Assembly: GCA_026398895.1 (NCBI GenBank)
Contig: JAPLRZ010000055.1
Location: 32,170-96,169 of the forward strand
Direction of reading: 5' to 3'
Length of the DNA stretch: 64,000 nt
From: Methylococcales bacterium
Lineage (GTDB): Bacteria; Pseudomonadota; Gammaproteobacteria; Methylococcales; Methylomonadaceae
The notes beneath the pieces are model-generated. The model was not told the DNA's origin, did not search any database, and was given only the letters and a program-made list of their open reading frames with translations. Of the stretch, positions 1-9,426 are shown one piece after another. The first letter of the stretch is position 1; the number at the start of each line of letters is the position of its first letter. The position numbers were made by a program, and so were the translations under genes.

Positions 1-370
1 GAAATCCAAACCCACCTGGAGTAAAGCGGGCTTTAAAATGAACCATGTTATAAAACATCTCGGGACCGATATTGCCCGCAAAACCCGCCGCATCTGGGAG
101 TGGAGCAAAACACATAGGTGCCAAACCAGCCGCCGCATTGGGTGACTTAACTTGCGATTTACACAAGCCAACGGCAAGATTATTGCCGTCGCGATACCAT
201 TGTGGCCAGATTAAGGTCGGATCAGAAGGACCATGATCTTGTAATATAGCTGAGGCAACGCCGCTAGTTAACATTGAGCCAACTAACGCAAGGCGAATAA
301 ATTGGCGTAGTTTGTTTTTGTTAGAAAGGGGAAAGCTTGCTGTTTCCCGTAATGTATGTTTTGTTTTCAT
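1..370 (-). CDS. Secreted protein, N-terminal part (runs off window)
   Basis: The reading frame opens at an ATG (368-370) and stays open for 123 codons to the window edge, so only the N-terminus is visible. A good Shine-Dalgarno (GAGGT, about 7 nt upstream) supports the start. Residues 1-36 form a Sec-type signal peptide: basic start, hydrophobic stretch, and a GVASA cleavage region. The mature part contains a PQWYRDG...LAVGLC segment. This resembles, from memory and with low certainty, an N-terminal motif (P-WY-D-x-G-L-LC) of large surface proteins in several bacteria. Function is unknown; export is the only firm inference. Confidence 0.7.
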   Translation of the reverse strand, partial: MKTKHTLRETASFPLSNKNKLRQFIRLALVGSMLTSGVASAILQDHGPSDPTLIWPQWYRDGNNLAVGLCKSQVKSPNAAAGLAPMCFAPLPDAAGFAGNIGPEMFYNMVHFKARFTPGGFGF

Positions 371-1365
371 CGAAGTGACCTCATTATTTTTGTCAAAGAT
401 TAATAATATCTGACGGTTTATTTAGGTTAAAACTTAAGTAATACTAATAATCTCGGCACACAGGTGACGATGAAAAATTATTATTATGTTGGTCGTTGAT
501 CTCGTCAGTCATTCTATAAAAACTCTCTTGCTGACGGTTGTAGTTATGGTTTTGTTTGTATTCAAAGCAGTGATGGACGTTACTACCGTCTACCTCAATA
601 AAGCTAGATCCTTTACTAGGTCTGTCTTTGTTGAGGATCACGGTTTTCTCGTATAGGAAAGGACGTGGTTGAGGCTAGTTTTTGACGTGCTACCGTCTAC
701 TAATTAACAATAAAACCTTGAAAGCCTTTGTGTGACCTTAACGATGTCACTCTCGGCAATCCGATCTTCCAAACAACTTGGATTCGTAACTTTCCATCCC
801 TAAATTTACAATTAGGTACAGATTTAACTTATCTGAATTTATACACAGCTAAGTTTTAAAATATTCCGATATTGCCAGCTCCCCACTTAATTCTTAATGA
901 GAATGAGTCTGGAACTGGGTTATAGTTTATCAACATCACCGTATAGCAACAATGGCAAGATCATTCATTTTGGGATTTTTTTAAAACCAGAAAAAATTTA
1001 TAACACATTGAAATACAAGATTAATTAAAATAAATTACTTTAATTAATGGATTTCTATATTTAAATATACAAAATACTGACGTTTTTGAAGGAAGTTTTG
1101 TGAGATATTTACCTTGCCAAAATATTTTAAATATGAAGGCAGTTGGTCTTTAAGCAGGATTTAAAATGTTGTGTGCGGATTGTGAATAAAGGGGGAGTGC
1201 TAAATACTGGAGTGCAGGCTCTGCCTCACTGCCATTAAGTTAAGGATTTTTCCGTTCGCCCTGAGCTTGTCGAAGGGTGAATGGAAAAATTCCAGCCCCG
1301 AAGTTAAGCCGTTCATGCTTCGACAAGCTCAGCACGAACGGCTTAACTTAATGGCAGTGAAGTGG
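371..1365. other. Gene-poor region with a degenerate small frame and a REP element
   Basis: There is no convincing intact gene across nearly 1 kb. A 44-codon plus-strand frame at 470-601 reads like protein but has an in-frame TGA at codon 10. A motif near its end (GACGT..CTACCGTCTAC) recurs near 690. The 950-1200 stretch is very AT-rich and featureless to my eye. A long palindromic repeat occupies 1229-1361. Confidence 0.5.
1229..1361. repeat. Long inverted repeat with REP-like core
   Basis: The outer arms read TCACTGCCATTAAGTTAAG and its reverse complement. Inside are two smaller palindromes with the core CTGAGCTTGTCGAAG. A close copy lies at 13111-13227. The element ends 5 bp from the ispD stop codon and may also serve as a 3' structure for that transcript. 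Confidence 0.75.
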
Positions 1366-2058
1366 CTATTGCTGCGCCATAAAAAACTGCGCTAATGCTA
1401 AATCTTCGGGTCTGGTAATTTTGATGTTATCAGGGCGACCTTCGACAATTTTGGGTTGTAAGCCTTGCAGTTCTAAGGCACTGGCTTCATCGGTTATGAC
1501 AGGATTTCCTACCGCGTGTTCTAAAGCAGTTTTTAACGTTCCATAACGAAACATTTGCGGAGTTAATGCCCGCCATATAACACTGCGGTCTACTGTGCCA
1601 AGAATGTTTTTGCCTTGAACATTTTTTAAGGTATCGGCACAGGGTAACGCTAAAATACCGCCGACTTCATCATTAATTAAAGAATCAATCAAATGGTGAA
1701 TATCGGCACGGGTGATACACGGTCTTGCCGCATCATGCACTAATACCCAATCATCATCTGTAGCTTGAGTGCGAATAGCGTGTAAACCAGATAACACCGA
1801 ATCAGCGCGTTCTTTGCCCCCAGCGGCGGTGATTATTTTTTCGTGATTGGCGATGCTAAGTTCTGACCAATACGGGTCTTCTTCAGAAATTGCCACTGCC
1901 ACCGCCGCGAAAACCTCAGCTTGTAATAAGCGCGATAAGGTATGTTCAATAACGGTTTTACCCGCTAAGTGTAAGTATTGTTTGGGACGGTCGGCATTCA
2001 TGCGTTTACCAACGCCTGCCGCTGGTACAACTGCCCAGATTTTTTGAGAAGCTGCCAT
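1366..2058 (-). CDS. ispD: 2-C-methyl-D-erythritol 4-phosphate cytidylyltransferase
   Basis: IspD joins CTP and MEP to give CDP-ME, the third step of the MEP isoprenoid pathway in the cytoplasm. The 230-residue protein has the usual family length. The nucleotide-binding start VVPAAGVGKRM is at residues 9-19 with KQYL just after, and the VHDAARPC segment lies near residue 106. A conserved TDEASALE segment is near 190. The start codon overlaps the stop of the upstream channel gene by one base (TAATG), suggesting translational coupling. In many gammaproteobacteria ispD lies with ispF, truD, surE and pcm; here ispF and truD are absent and channel and Smr genes intervene. Confidence 0.95.
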   Translation of the reverse strand: MAASQKIWAVVPAAGVGKRMNADRPKQYLHLAGKTVIEHTLSRLLQAEVFAAVAVAISEEDPYWSELSIANHEKIITAAGGKERADSVLSGLHAIRTQATDDDWVLVHDAARPCITRADIHHLIDSLINDEVGGILALPCADTLKNVQGKNILGTVDRSVIWRALTPQMFRYGTLKTALEHAVGNPVITDEASALELQGLQPKIVEGRPDNIKITRPEDLALAQFFMAQQ

Positions 2059-2534
2059 TATTTTTTATCGTTAAGTTGTTGTTCTAAGCTATCTAATCGC
2101 TGATGTAGTCTGACTAATTCGCTAAGAATTTTGCTTTCATTCGCTTCAATATGATTGGTTTCTTGTTCAATCTGGCGCACGTTGTTTTCCCAGCTATCCA
2201 TATTTTTACCAATGAGTGAAGCGGACAATATGGCGGTACATAAAGAAAATACCGTGAGTCCAAATAGAATAAGTGCCGCTGATAATAAGCGTCCCAATAA
2301 TGACGTAGGCACAACATCACCAAAACCAACATGAGTCATCGTTACCCAAGCCGACCATATACCATCGGTTACTGAATGAATATTAGGGTCGATAACATAA
2401 AGTATGAACCCCGCGCCAAACGACACTGCAAAAGCTAATATCAGTAAGTAAAATAGGCTACGTTTGCCACTTAAATCATTCAGCAGTTTTTGAAACAAGC
2501 TGAAAGCCGCTGATAATAGTTGGATGATATTCAT
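2058..2534 (-). CDS. Two-TM potassium-channel-like protein
   Basis: This 158-residue protein has TM1 at about 27-47, a pore loop, and TM2 at about 82-110. The loop carries TMTHVGFGDVVP (65-76), a potassium selectivity filter of the T-x-V-G-F-G-D form, with Phe in place of the more common Tyr. The C-terminal 45 residues are charged and heptad-like (IEQETNHIEANESKILSELV), probably a cytoplasmic coiled coil that helps tetramerise the pore. No RCK or cyclic-nucleotide domain is present. It overlaps ispD by one base. The family is the Ion_trans_2 (KcsA-like) group; ion selectivity is inferred from the filter only. Confidence 0.85.
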   Translation of the reverse strand: MNIIQLLSAAFSLFQKLLNDLSGKRSLFYLLILAFAVSFGAGFILYVIDPNIHSVTDGIWSAWVTMTHVGFGDVVPTSLLGRLLSAALILFGLTVFSLCTAILSASLIGKNMDSWENNVRQIEQETNHIEANESKILSELVRLHQRLDSLEQQLNDKK

Positions 2535-2613
2535 GAAATTCTCCTAAGAATGATTATATGGTGGCAATTATACCGAATTACGCCGAGTCTTTTGTCGCTA
2601 ATGGGTATGAAAA

Positions 2614-3186
2614 TTATCTGTCTATGGGTTCTTGATAGCTGTATTTTTCTGACAATTGCAATAACACAAATACCGCACCTGTGCCGCCATCTTTTGGTGA
2701 TGCCGAACAGAATGCTTGTACGTCTTTGTGCTGTCTTAGCCACAAATTAATATTATTTTTTAAAATGGGGTGCTGATCGGGTGAACGATGCCCTTTACCA
2801 TGCACGATATGCACACAGCGGCAGCCGTCTTCTACGCAACGGTGTAGAAAATTGAGTAACTGGCGTTTGGCTTCATCACTACTTAAACCATGCAGATCAA
2901 TGTCAGCATCTAAGCCAAAAAATCCAGTGCGAAGTTTTTTTAATACTTTATGTTGTAAGCCCGACTTTAAAAAACTGAGACTGTCTTCAATGCCCACTTT
3001 TTCAATGGGCAACGCAGTCACGCTGTCGATTAAATGACCATTAACATTGATAACGCTAGGTTTTGGATAGGGTTTGGGTTTGTCAGTAGCCGTGAACAAA
3101 ACCTTATCGGTCTTTACGCTATGTACTTTGCCAACTGTTTGGTGAAACAAATCACTATCTTCTGGAGTAAGAATTTTTTTTGCCAC
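2614..3186 (-). CDS. Smr (small MutS-related) domain protein
   Basis: The protein has 190 residues and starts at GTG (3184-3186). The C-terminal half is a clear Smr domain: [18 protein letters not shown] at about residues 97-114, [10 protein letters not shown] near 126, an ILK..WL..H..V segment, and a closing [13 protein letters not shown]. Smr domains are nucleases or nucleic-acid-binding modules; SmrB cleaves mRNA at collided ribosomes. The N-terminal ~90 residues are charged, as in stand-alone SmrA/SmrB/YdaL proteins. Which of these it matches best cannot be settled by eye. It is divergent from surE, whose start lies 74 bp away. Confidence 0.9.
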   Translation of the reverse strand: MAKKILTPEDSDLFHQTVGKVHSVKTDKVLFTATDKPKPYPKPSVINVNGHLIDSVTALPIEKVGIEDSLSFLKSGLQHKVLKKLRTGFFGLDADIDLHGLSSDEAKRQLLNFLHRCVEDGCRCVHIVHGKGHRSPDQHPILKNNINLWLRQHKDVQAFCSASPKDGGTGAVFVLLQLSEKYSYQEPIDR

Positions 3187-3260
3187 GAAAGCTGATTTTG
3201 TCGTCTATTGTTGCTAAGATGCTCTATTTTATAGCCTCACGGCGACAGGGCATAATAATC

Positions 3261-4013
3261 ATGCGTATTCTGTTAAGTAATGATGACGGCTACCTAGCTG
3301 AAGGGCTGTGTGCATTAGCCAATGCGTTGCGTGATCATGCCGAATTATCGGTAGTCGCACCCGATAGAAACCGTAGTGCAGCAAGCAATTCGTTGACCCT
3401 AGAAATGCCGTTACGCGCCCATACGATGGACAACGGCTTTATTAAAGTGGATGGAACACCCACCGATTGCGTGCATTTAGCCATTACAGGTTTGCTCGAT
3501 CAAGAACCTGATATGGTGATTGCAGGAATCAATCACGGTGCTAATCTGGGTGATGATGTGCTGTATTCTGGCACGGTCGCTGCTGCCACCGAAGGGCGAT
3601 TTTTAGGACTACCCGCAATGGCTATTTCCTTAGCAGGTAGCAATCCTACCCATTTTGACACCGCAGGGATAGTCGCACTGACGCTATTAAAACAATTAAT
3701 TAAACAGCCGTTACCACGCGATACTATTCTTAATGTCAACGTCCCCGATGTGCCCTTGTACGCCTTAAGAGGTTATCAGGCGACACGCTTGGGGCAACGC
3801 CATAAATCCGAACCTGTAATTAAAAGTATCGATCCGCGTGGTCGCAGCATTTATTGGGTAGGTCCACCAGGTGCAGAACAAGATGCAGGTGAAGGCACAG
3901 ATTTTTATGCGATTAATGCTGGATTTGTTTCAGTCACTCCCCTACAAATTGATTTAACGTGGTATGAACGCATCAATGCGTTAACCGCATGGCTACCTAA
4001 GGAGCATGAATAA
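3261..4013 (+). CDS. surE: 5'/3'-nucleotidase SurE
   Basis: SurE is a metal-dependent survival-protein phosphatase acting on nucleoside monophosphates. I start it at the ATG at 3261, because [10 protein letters not shown] is the family's invariant N-terminus (with the metal-binding Asp pair). The frame remains open for 27 further codons upstream. The resulting 250 residues match family length. [10 protein letters not shown] (about 38-47) and [20 protein letters not shown] (about 92-111) are signature segments. It overlaps pcm by 8 bp, the conserved surE-pcm pair of Proteobacteria. Confidence 0.95.
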   Translation: MRILLSNDDGYLAEGLCALANALRDHAELSVVAPDRNRSAASNSLTLEMPLRAHTMDNGFIKVDGTPTDCVHLAITGLLDQEPDMVIAGINHGANLGDDVLYSGTVAAATEGRFLGLPAMAISLAGSNPTHFDTAGIVALTLLKQLIKQPLPRDTILNVNVPDVPLYALRGYQATRLGQRHKSEPVIKSIDPRGRSIYWVGPPGAEQDAGEGTDFYAINAGFVSVTPLQIDLTWYERINALTAWLPKEHE

Positions 4014-4683
4014 AATGGTTCAAAGCCTACAAGGCATTGGTATGACTTCGTTACGGACGCGAGAGCGTATGATTAAACGCTTGTCCGAACAAGGAATTAA
4101 AAATACAAAAATTCTGGAAACACTGCGTAGCACACCACGGCATATTTTTGTCGATGAGGCTCTAGCTAGTCGTGCTTATGAAGATGTTGCCTTACCCATC
4201 GGCTACAACCAAACCATTTCTCAGCCTTATATTGTTGCCAAAATGACTGAGTTGCTGATTAAATCCCCGCAGCATCATTTAAAAAAAGTGTTGGAAATTG
4301 GTACGGGTAGTGGTTATCAAACCGCTGTATTGGCACAACTTGTCGATCATGTGTATAGCATTGAACGTATTTTGCCGTTACAGCGTAAAGCAAAAAGCTA
4401 TTTATGGGATTTGAAACTAAAAAACATCAGCTTTATGTACGGTGATGGTGGTGTAGGTTGGGCAGATTACGCGCAATTCGACGGAATTTTAGTGTCTGCC
4501 GCGCCTTCACAAATCCCCAATACCCTGTTGCAACAATTGGCAATCGGTGGTGTGTTGGTTATTCCTGTTGGCATGGCGGGTAAACAAGTATTACAGCGCG
4601 TCACCCGTATTAGTGATGATAGTTACGACATCGAACAATTTGATTCCGTGGTTTTTGTGCCTTTTTTATCAGGAAAAGAATAG
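4006..4683 (+). CDS. pcm: Protein-L-isoaspartate O-methyltransferase
   Basis: Pcm uses S-adenosylmethionine to methylate isoaspartyl residues and so repair aged proteins in the cytosol. The 225-residue protein contains the family segments [17 protein letters not shown] (about 44-60), the substrate loop [19 protein letters not shown], the SAM-binding [15 protein letters not shown] (about 95-109), and the closing PVG region. The true start could be the internal Met at residue 13 ([10 protein letters not shown]), where many homologues begin. It overlaps surE. In many gammaproteobacteria nlpD and rpoS follow; here a glycosyltransferase gene follows 8 bp later. Confidence 0.95.
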   Translation: MNKMVQSLQGIGMTSLRTRERMIKRLSEQGIKNTKILETLRSTPRHIFVDEALASRAYEDVALPIGYNQTISQPYIVAKMTELLIKSPQHHLKKVLEIGTGSGYQTAVLAQLVDHVYSIERILPLQRKAKSYLWDLKLKNISFMYGDGGVGWADYAQFDGILVSAAPSQIPNTLLQQLAIGGVLVIPVGMAGKQVLQRVTRISDDSYDIEQFDSVVFVPFLSGKE

Positions 4684-4691
4684 TCACTTTT

Positions 4692-7016
4692 ATGTTAGAA
4701 CTTACCGACGATGACATTAATCAGATACTGATTTTATTTAGCCAAGGTCACTACTCAGAAACAGAAGCCCGCGCTCGTGAACTCACTGTCCTGTTTCCAG
4801 CGCATGGCTTTGGCTGGAAAGTCTTAGGTGTGGTACTCAAGCAACAAGGGCAAATCGCCGACTCATTAAAGCCCATGCAAAAAGCCGCTGAATTACTTCC
4901 CGATGATGCTGAAGCGCACAGCAATTTAGCTGTTACCCTAATGAATCAAGGTTTGTTAACCGATGCCGTGCTGAGTTATCGTCGTGCGTTGGAACTCTAT
5001 TCAGACTATGTCGATGTTCATCATAACTTGGGTTTAACCTTGATGACGCTAGGGCAAGTGACAGAAGCAGGCGTGTGTTTTCAGCGAGTGTTGGCACTCA
5101 ATCCAGAGCATTCTGATGCCCGTTATAATTTAGGGGTTGTTTTTCAACAGCAAGGACAACTAGCAGACGCTGAAAACTGCTATCGCCGTGTTTTAGAAAC
5201 ACGACCTGAATTGAGTGATGCGCATAGCAATTTAGCGTGGATATTGCATAACCAAGGACATTTGAATGCAGCCGAAGCTAGTTATCGACACGCATTAACA
5301 CTCAACCCACAAGATGCAAAAGCTCATAGCCATTTAGGGCTTATGCTACAAATGCAAGGGCGATTATTAGAAGCCCAACAATGCTATCAACAAGCACTCA
5401 TTATCTATCCACAGTTTGCCGAACTGCATAATAATTTAGGTATTGTGTTTCATGAATTGGGTTCTGCATACGAAGCCGAAGCCTGTTATCAACGCGCCTT
5501 GGACATCACGCCCACTTATTCGGAAGCATATAATAACTTAGGACTAAGTTTGCAAAAACGAGGGCTGTTAGCAGACGCTGAAACCGCCTATCGCAACGCC
5601 TTGACACATAATCCTAATAATCCAGAATCACACAATAACATAGGCATTGTTTTTCAAGCGCGTGGGCAATTTATGGAAGCGGAAGCAAGCTATCAACGCG
5701 CACTCGCCATAAAACCCAATGATGCCCAAGTCCATAATAATCTAGGTGAATTCTACAAAGACTTAGGGCGATTTCTGAAAGCAGAAGCCAGCTTTCGCCG
5801 CGTGTTAGCCATTAATCCAGATCATATCGACGCACACAGTAACTTACTGTTTGCCATGAATTACAATCCAGTTCATAGTCCCGCTGACTACTTAGTAGAA
5901 GCACGGTTATACGCGTTAAGCGTAAAAAATAACATCAACGCGCCGTTTACAAGGTGGCATTGTGAAGAAAAACCTGAACGCTTGCGTGTCGGTATGGTGT
6001 TTGCTGATTTATCTAGTTCGGTGATTGGCTTGTTGTCAGAACTTGATAGCAGCTGTATTGAACTGATTGCCTATCCTACTCATACTAAAGCGAATGAATT
6101 CAGTGCTTACTTTAGCGCGATCAAGCCATTAAACACTTTAGACGATGAAGCCGCAGCACGTTTAATACACACTGATGGTGTTCACATTTTACTTGATTTG
6201 TCTGGTCACAGTGCTTACAACCGCTTGCCCGTATTCGCGTGGAAACCCGCACCGATACAAGTCAGTTGCTTAGGCTTACTTGCCAGCACTGGGCTTAGCG
6301 AAATGGATTATATCCTCGGCGATCCTTACGCAACACCGTTAGCCAATAGCGACTATTTTTCAGAAACCATCTGGCAACTGCCCGAATCCTATTGCTGTTT
6401 TAGTGTGCCAGAGATTGATTTGAATGTTAATGAATCTCCAGCGTTAAACAGCTACGCCGTTACTTTTGGGTGTTTTAATCCGCTTAGCCTTATGACCAAT
6501 GCAGTGGTAATTTTATGGGCGCGACTTCTCAACGCCGTGCCATACTCACGGTTATTATTAAAAACTGAGCTATTAAACAACCCAGTAGTACGGCAAACAA
6601 CCTGCCAACGCTTTGCCGAACAAGGCATTTTACCTGAGCGATTAATATTGGAAGGCGTGTCATCACACGCTGAATTACTTGCCGCTTATCACCGTGTAGA
6701 CATTGCCCTAGATACCTTTCCTTACAACGGCACACACGCCAGCGTAGATGCTTTATGGATGGCCGTGCCTGTGATTACCCGCGCAGGCAGCCGTTGCGGT
6801 GAGAGTATTTTATCCAATGCCGAATTAGACGACTGGATTGCGACCGATGATGACGATTATCTAGCAAAAGCCGTTTATTTTTCTTGGGATATTGCCAAGT
6901 TAGCAGAATTAAGAACCCAGCTTCGTGAAAAAGTATTAGCGTCGCCATTATTTGATACGGTGAATTTTGCCAGAAATTTTGAAGCCGCACTGTGGAGTAT
7001 GTACCAACAGTTCTAA
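4692..7016 (+). CDS. TPR / SPINDLY-family O-linked GlcNAc transferase-like protein
   Basis: This is a 774-residue two-part protein. Residues 6-379 hold eleven tandem TPRs with exact 34-residue spacing from residue 40 on. Residues ~431-774 match the Glyco_transf_41 (OGT/SPINDLY) family: DLSGHSAYNRLPVFAWKPAP, then MDYILGD, and a C-terminal DTFPYNGTHASVDALWMAVP donor-binding segment. Family members transfer GlcNAc or other sugars to Ser/Thr of proteins. The N-terminal catalytic segment is divergent: where relatives have a DF..H.V motif it reads ADLSSSVIGLL, so the usual His is missing. It starts 8 bp after pcm, so probably the same operon. Substrate is unknown and activity uncertain. Confidence 0.88.
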   Translation: MLELTDDDINQILILFSQGHYSETEARARELTVLFPAHGFGWKVLGVVLKQQGQIADSLKPMQKAAELLPDDAEAHSNLAVTLMNQGLLTDAVLSYRRALELYSDYVDVHHNLGLTLMTLGQVTEAGVCFQRVLALNPEHSDARYNLGVVFQQQGQLADAENCYRRVLETRPELSDAHSNLAWILHNQGHLNAAEASYRHALTLNPQDAKAHSHLGLMLQMQGRLLEAQQCYQQALIIYPQFAELHNNLGIVFHELGSAYEAEACYQRALDITPTYSEAYNNLGLSLQKRGLLADAETAYRNALTHNPNNPESHNNIGIVFQARGQFMEAEASYQRALAIKPNDAQVHNNLGEFYKDLGRFLKAEASFRRVLAINPDHIDAHSNLLFAMNYNPVHSPADYLVEARLYALSVKNNINAPFTRWHCEEKPERLRVGMVFADLSSSVIGLLSELDSSCIELIAYPTHTKANEFSAYFSAIKPLNTLDDEAAARLIHTDGVHILLDLSGHSAYNRLPVFAWKPAPIQVSCLGLLASTGLSEMDYILGDPYATPLANSDYFSETIWQLPESYCCFSVPEIDLNVNESPALNSYAVTFGCFNPLSLMTNAVVILWARLLNAVPYSRLLLKTELLNNPVVRQTTCQRFAEQGILPERLILEGVSSHAELLAAYHRVDIALDTFPYNGTHASVDALWMAVPVITRAGSRCGESILSNAELDDWIATDDDDYLAKAVYFSWDIAKLAELRTQLREKVLASPLFDTVNFARNFEAALWSMYQQF

Positions 7017-7058
7017 AAACGACACCGCTACGCTGCATTTGTTAGTTGAATCCAAGCA

Positions 7059-8471
7059 CTAAAAAGTCTGCCAGCCACCGCCTAGTACTTTGTAGAGTAA
7101 TACTAAATCCGCTGATGTTTTTGCTTTACTGCTGACTAATAAGCTTTGCGCTTGATACAGTGATTGTTGACTGTTCAGCACATTAATAAAATTACTCAAG
7201 CCTTTTTCATAACGTTCAGTAGCTAACTGTACGGCTTGTTGGTTAGCCGTCACTGCTTGCTGTAAGGCTCGTTGTTTTTGTTGTTCTTTGTCATAAGCGA
7301 CTAATGCGTCTTCGACTTCTTTAAATGCAGTCAATACGGTTTTTTGATAGCCCAACAAACTTTGTTGGTACTGTGCTTCTTTACTTTTAATATTGGCATT
7401 TAGTCTGCCCCAATTAAACAATGGCATGGTTAAAGTAGCCCCTAAAGACCACGATTTACCAATGGGAGTAAAATCAGTGATACGGGTATTTTGCACGCCT
7501 AAAAATTCCGCTAAATTAAATTTGGGGTACAATTCAGAGGTGGCAATACCAATCTGAGCATTGGCAATGGCAAGCTGGCGTTCTGCATAACGAATATCAG
7601 GGCGGCGTTGTAATAATGCAGACGGTAAATCAGGTAGTACGGTGGTTTTCACAATAGGAATAGTGGCGATAGGTTCTAATCGCGCCATCAGTGCATCGGG
7701 CTGTTTAGCCAATAACAAACTCAGCGCGTGTATAGCTTGTTTAACAGCGGTTTCATAGCTGGGAAATTGGGCATTTATCGTGGCAAGTTCGGCTTCAGCT
7801 TGGGCGATTTCTGACATATCAGCTAAGCCCGCTTGTTGGCGTACTTTTAATAAATCCAGCGTGTCCTGTTGGCTGTGTAGGTTGACTTCGGTAATAGCTA
7901 TCAGTTGTTGATTGCCACGCAACTCTATGTAATTACGCGCCACTTCGCCTAATAGGGTGACTAATACATCACGCCGATTTTCGATTTCACTATCAATAGT
8001 AGCATCGGCGGCTTCTACCGCCCGTTGTACGCCACCAAAAAAATCGATTTCCCATTGGGCATCAACACCGAGTTGCAATAAATTGATAATTTGATTACTC
8101 AAACCAAAACTGCCTGCTTGTGAGGTTGATGAGGTGGAGGCAGAAGAATTTAATCGACGATTAACATTATTTTTGCCAGAAAAACTGGGTAAACCAGCGG
8201 CAATGGTTGCGCTGCGTTGTGTTCTGGCATCTTTAACGCGCTCTAGGGTTTGTTTTAAATCCAGATTGGCATTAATTGCATCGATAATGAGTTGATTGAG
8301 AATGGGGTCATTAAAGTTTTGCCACCATTTTTCCAAGGCTTTGACTTGCGGTGTTGTGGCAATTGGCACACTCCATTGTTTAGGTGTGAATACATCAGGA
8401 CGCTGATAATCGAGGCCAACTACACACGCTGTCAATGATAGAGCAACAGCTACTAACGCATAACGCCTCAT
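7059..8471 (-). CDS. NodT-family outer-membrane factor lipoprotein
   Basis: This 470-residue TolC-like channel has a lipoprotein signal with lipobox LTAC (Cys 16) followed by the family opening VVGLDYQRPDV. Two repeated OEP domains follow (about 60-250 and 270-460). Both contain typical segments such as RRPDIRYAERQLAIANAQIG. It forms the outer-membrane tunnel of a tripartite efflux or secretion pump. It overlaps the upstream adaptor gene by 4 bp (ATGA), so the two are surely co-translated. No inner-membrane ABC or RND gene is next to them, so the pump partner must lie elsewhere. Confidence 0.93.
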   Translation of the reverse strand: MRRYALVAVALSLTACVVGLDYQRPDVFTPKQWSVPIATTPQVKALEKWWQNFNDPILNQLIIDAINANLDLKQTLERVKDARTQRSATIAAGLPSFSGKNNVNRRLNSSASTSSTSQAGSFGLSNQIINLLQLGVDAQWEIDFFGGVQRAVEAADATIDSEIENRRDVLVTLLGEVARNYIELRGNQQLIAITEVNLHSQQDTLDLLKVRQQAGLADMSEIAQAEAELATINAQFPSYETAVKQAIHALSLLLAKQPDALMARLEPIATIPIVKTTVLPDLPSALLQRRPDIRYAERQLAIANAQIGIATSELYPKFNLAEFLGVQNTRITDFTPIGKSWSLGATLTMPLFNWGRLNANIKSKEAQYQQSLLGYQKTVLTAFKEVEDALVAYDKEQQKQRALQQAVTANQQAVQLATERYEKGLSNFINVLNSQQSLYQAQSLLVSSKAKTSADLVLLYKVLGGGWQTF

Positions 8472-9424
8472 GAGCCTTTACCCGTAGCCGCTTGGATTTC
8501 GATAAACACATCCATTTGCTGCCCGATATAAATCGGCAGTTGTTTACGGTCAAAGCGGTACAGAGCTTGTAACACACGGGTATCAACGCGTTCGGTGCTA
8601 TCGCCAGTTAGTGATTTTTTGGGTATCACAAACGGTTCTAAATAAGCTAACGCCAGTTCGACTTTAAAATCACGGTTGCCACGCAAATACGCCACCGCTT
8701 TACTTGTTTTATCAAATCGCCACGCGTCATTTTCATCAATATCGACTCGAACATGGAGTTGCTCAAGATTGCCGATTATCATCAGCGGCGTGCTTAATGC
8801 ACCTGCTTGAGCAAATTCACCCGCTCTAATATTAACTTGTAATACTTCACCCTCAATTGGCGAGCGCACTATTAAACGTTCTAGGGTTGTGCGACTATTG
8901 GCTATGCTCGCTTGTGCTTGTTGTACGGCGGCTTTGGCACTGTCTAATTTTGTTTGCGCAATCGATACTGCGTTATGGCGTTTAAGTAATTCTTCTTTGC
9001 TAATGGCGCGTTTATCAGTAACGGATTCGGCTAAATTTTCCAATGACACGCTATCGCCTAGCGAGGCTTTGACTTCATTAACCGTGGCAATGGCTTTGGC
9101 TAAATCGGCTTCTTTCATCGCTAAATCGGCGCGGGTATCACGTTCATCTAAATAAAACAGCGGTGTACTTGTTTTAATCTGATCACCCACTTTAACGGCA
9201 ACACGCGTCACAATTCGTGGCAACGGGGTACCGATAGCGATATTTTGGCTTTGTGCTTCAATAATCCCCGCGCCAGCGATAAATTCTTTAAACGGAGAAG
9301 ATGAAGGTTCGGCGACAGCTTGCGCAATCGGCATAGGTTGATTACTACTGACGACGGTATAACCTGCGAAAAATAAGCCAGTAATGGCAAGCAAGGGGAG
9401 TAAATATTTCATCATGGTTGGCAA
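8468..9424 (-). CDS. HlyD-family periplasmic adaptor
   Basis: This 318-residue membrane fusion protein has one N-terminal membrane anchor (about 5-24). Next comes a biotinyl-lipoyl-like segment (AIGTPLPRIVTRVAVKVGDQ, near 62-81), an alpha-hairpin (about 100-175, heptads of Ala/Lys), and the second half-lipoyl motif RSPIEGEVLQVNIRAGE. The style of the lipoyl segment recalls adaptors that work with MacB-like or FtsX-type ABC exporters (inference). Alternative Met starts at residues 4 and 5 are possible. It follows the small peptide gene by 2 bp and overlaps the outer-membrane factor by 4 bp. Confidence 0.9.
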   Translation of the reverse strand: MPTMMKYLLPLLAITGLFFAGYTVVSSNQPMPIAQAVAEPSSSPFKEFIAGAGIIEAQSQNIAIGTPLPRIVTRVAVKVGDQIKTSTPLFYLDERDTRADLAMKEADLAKAIATVNEVKASLGDSVSLENLAESVTDKRAISKEELLKRHNAVSIAQTKLDSAKAAVQQAQASIANSRTTLERLIVRSPIEGEVLQVNIRAGEFAQAGALSTPLMIIGNLEQLHVRVDIDENDAWRFDKTSKAVAYLRGNRDFKVELALAYLEPFVIPKKSLTGDSTERVDTRVLQALYRFDRKQLPIYIGQQMDVFIEIQAATGKGS

Positions 9425-9426
9425 CC

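Noticed and set aside
470..601. TGA at codon 10 as selenocysteine
   Set aside because: No SECIS-like hairpin immediately after it and no recognisable selenoprotein family; decay is simpler.
444..641. Minus-strand 65-codon open frame
   Set aside because: Asn/Gln/His-rich composition, no ribosome site, and it is antisense to the more protein-like plus-strand frame.
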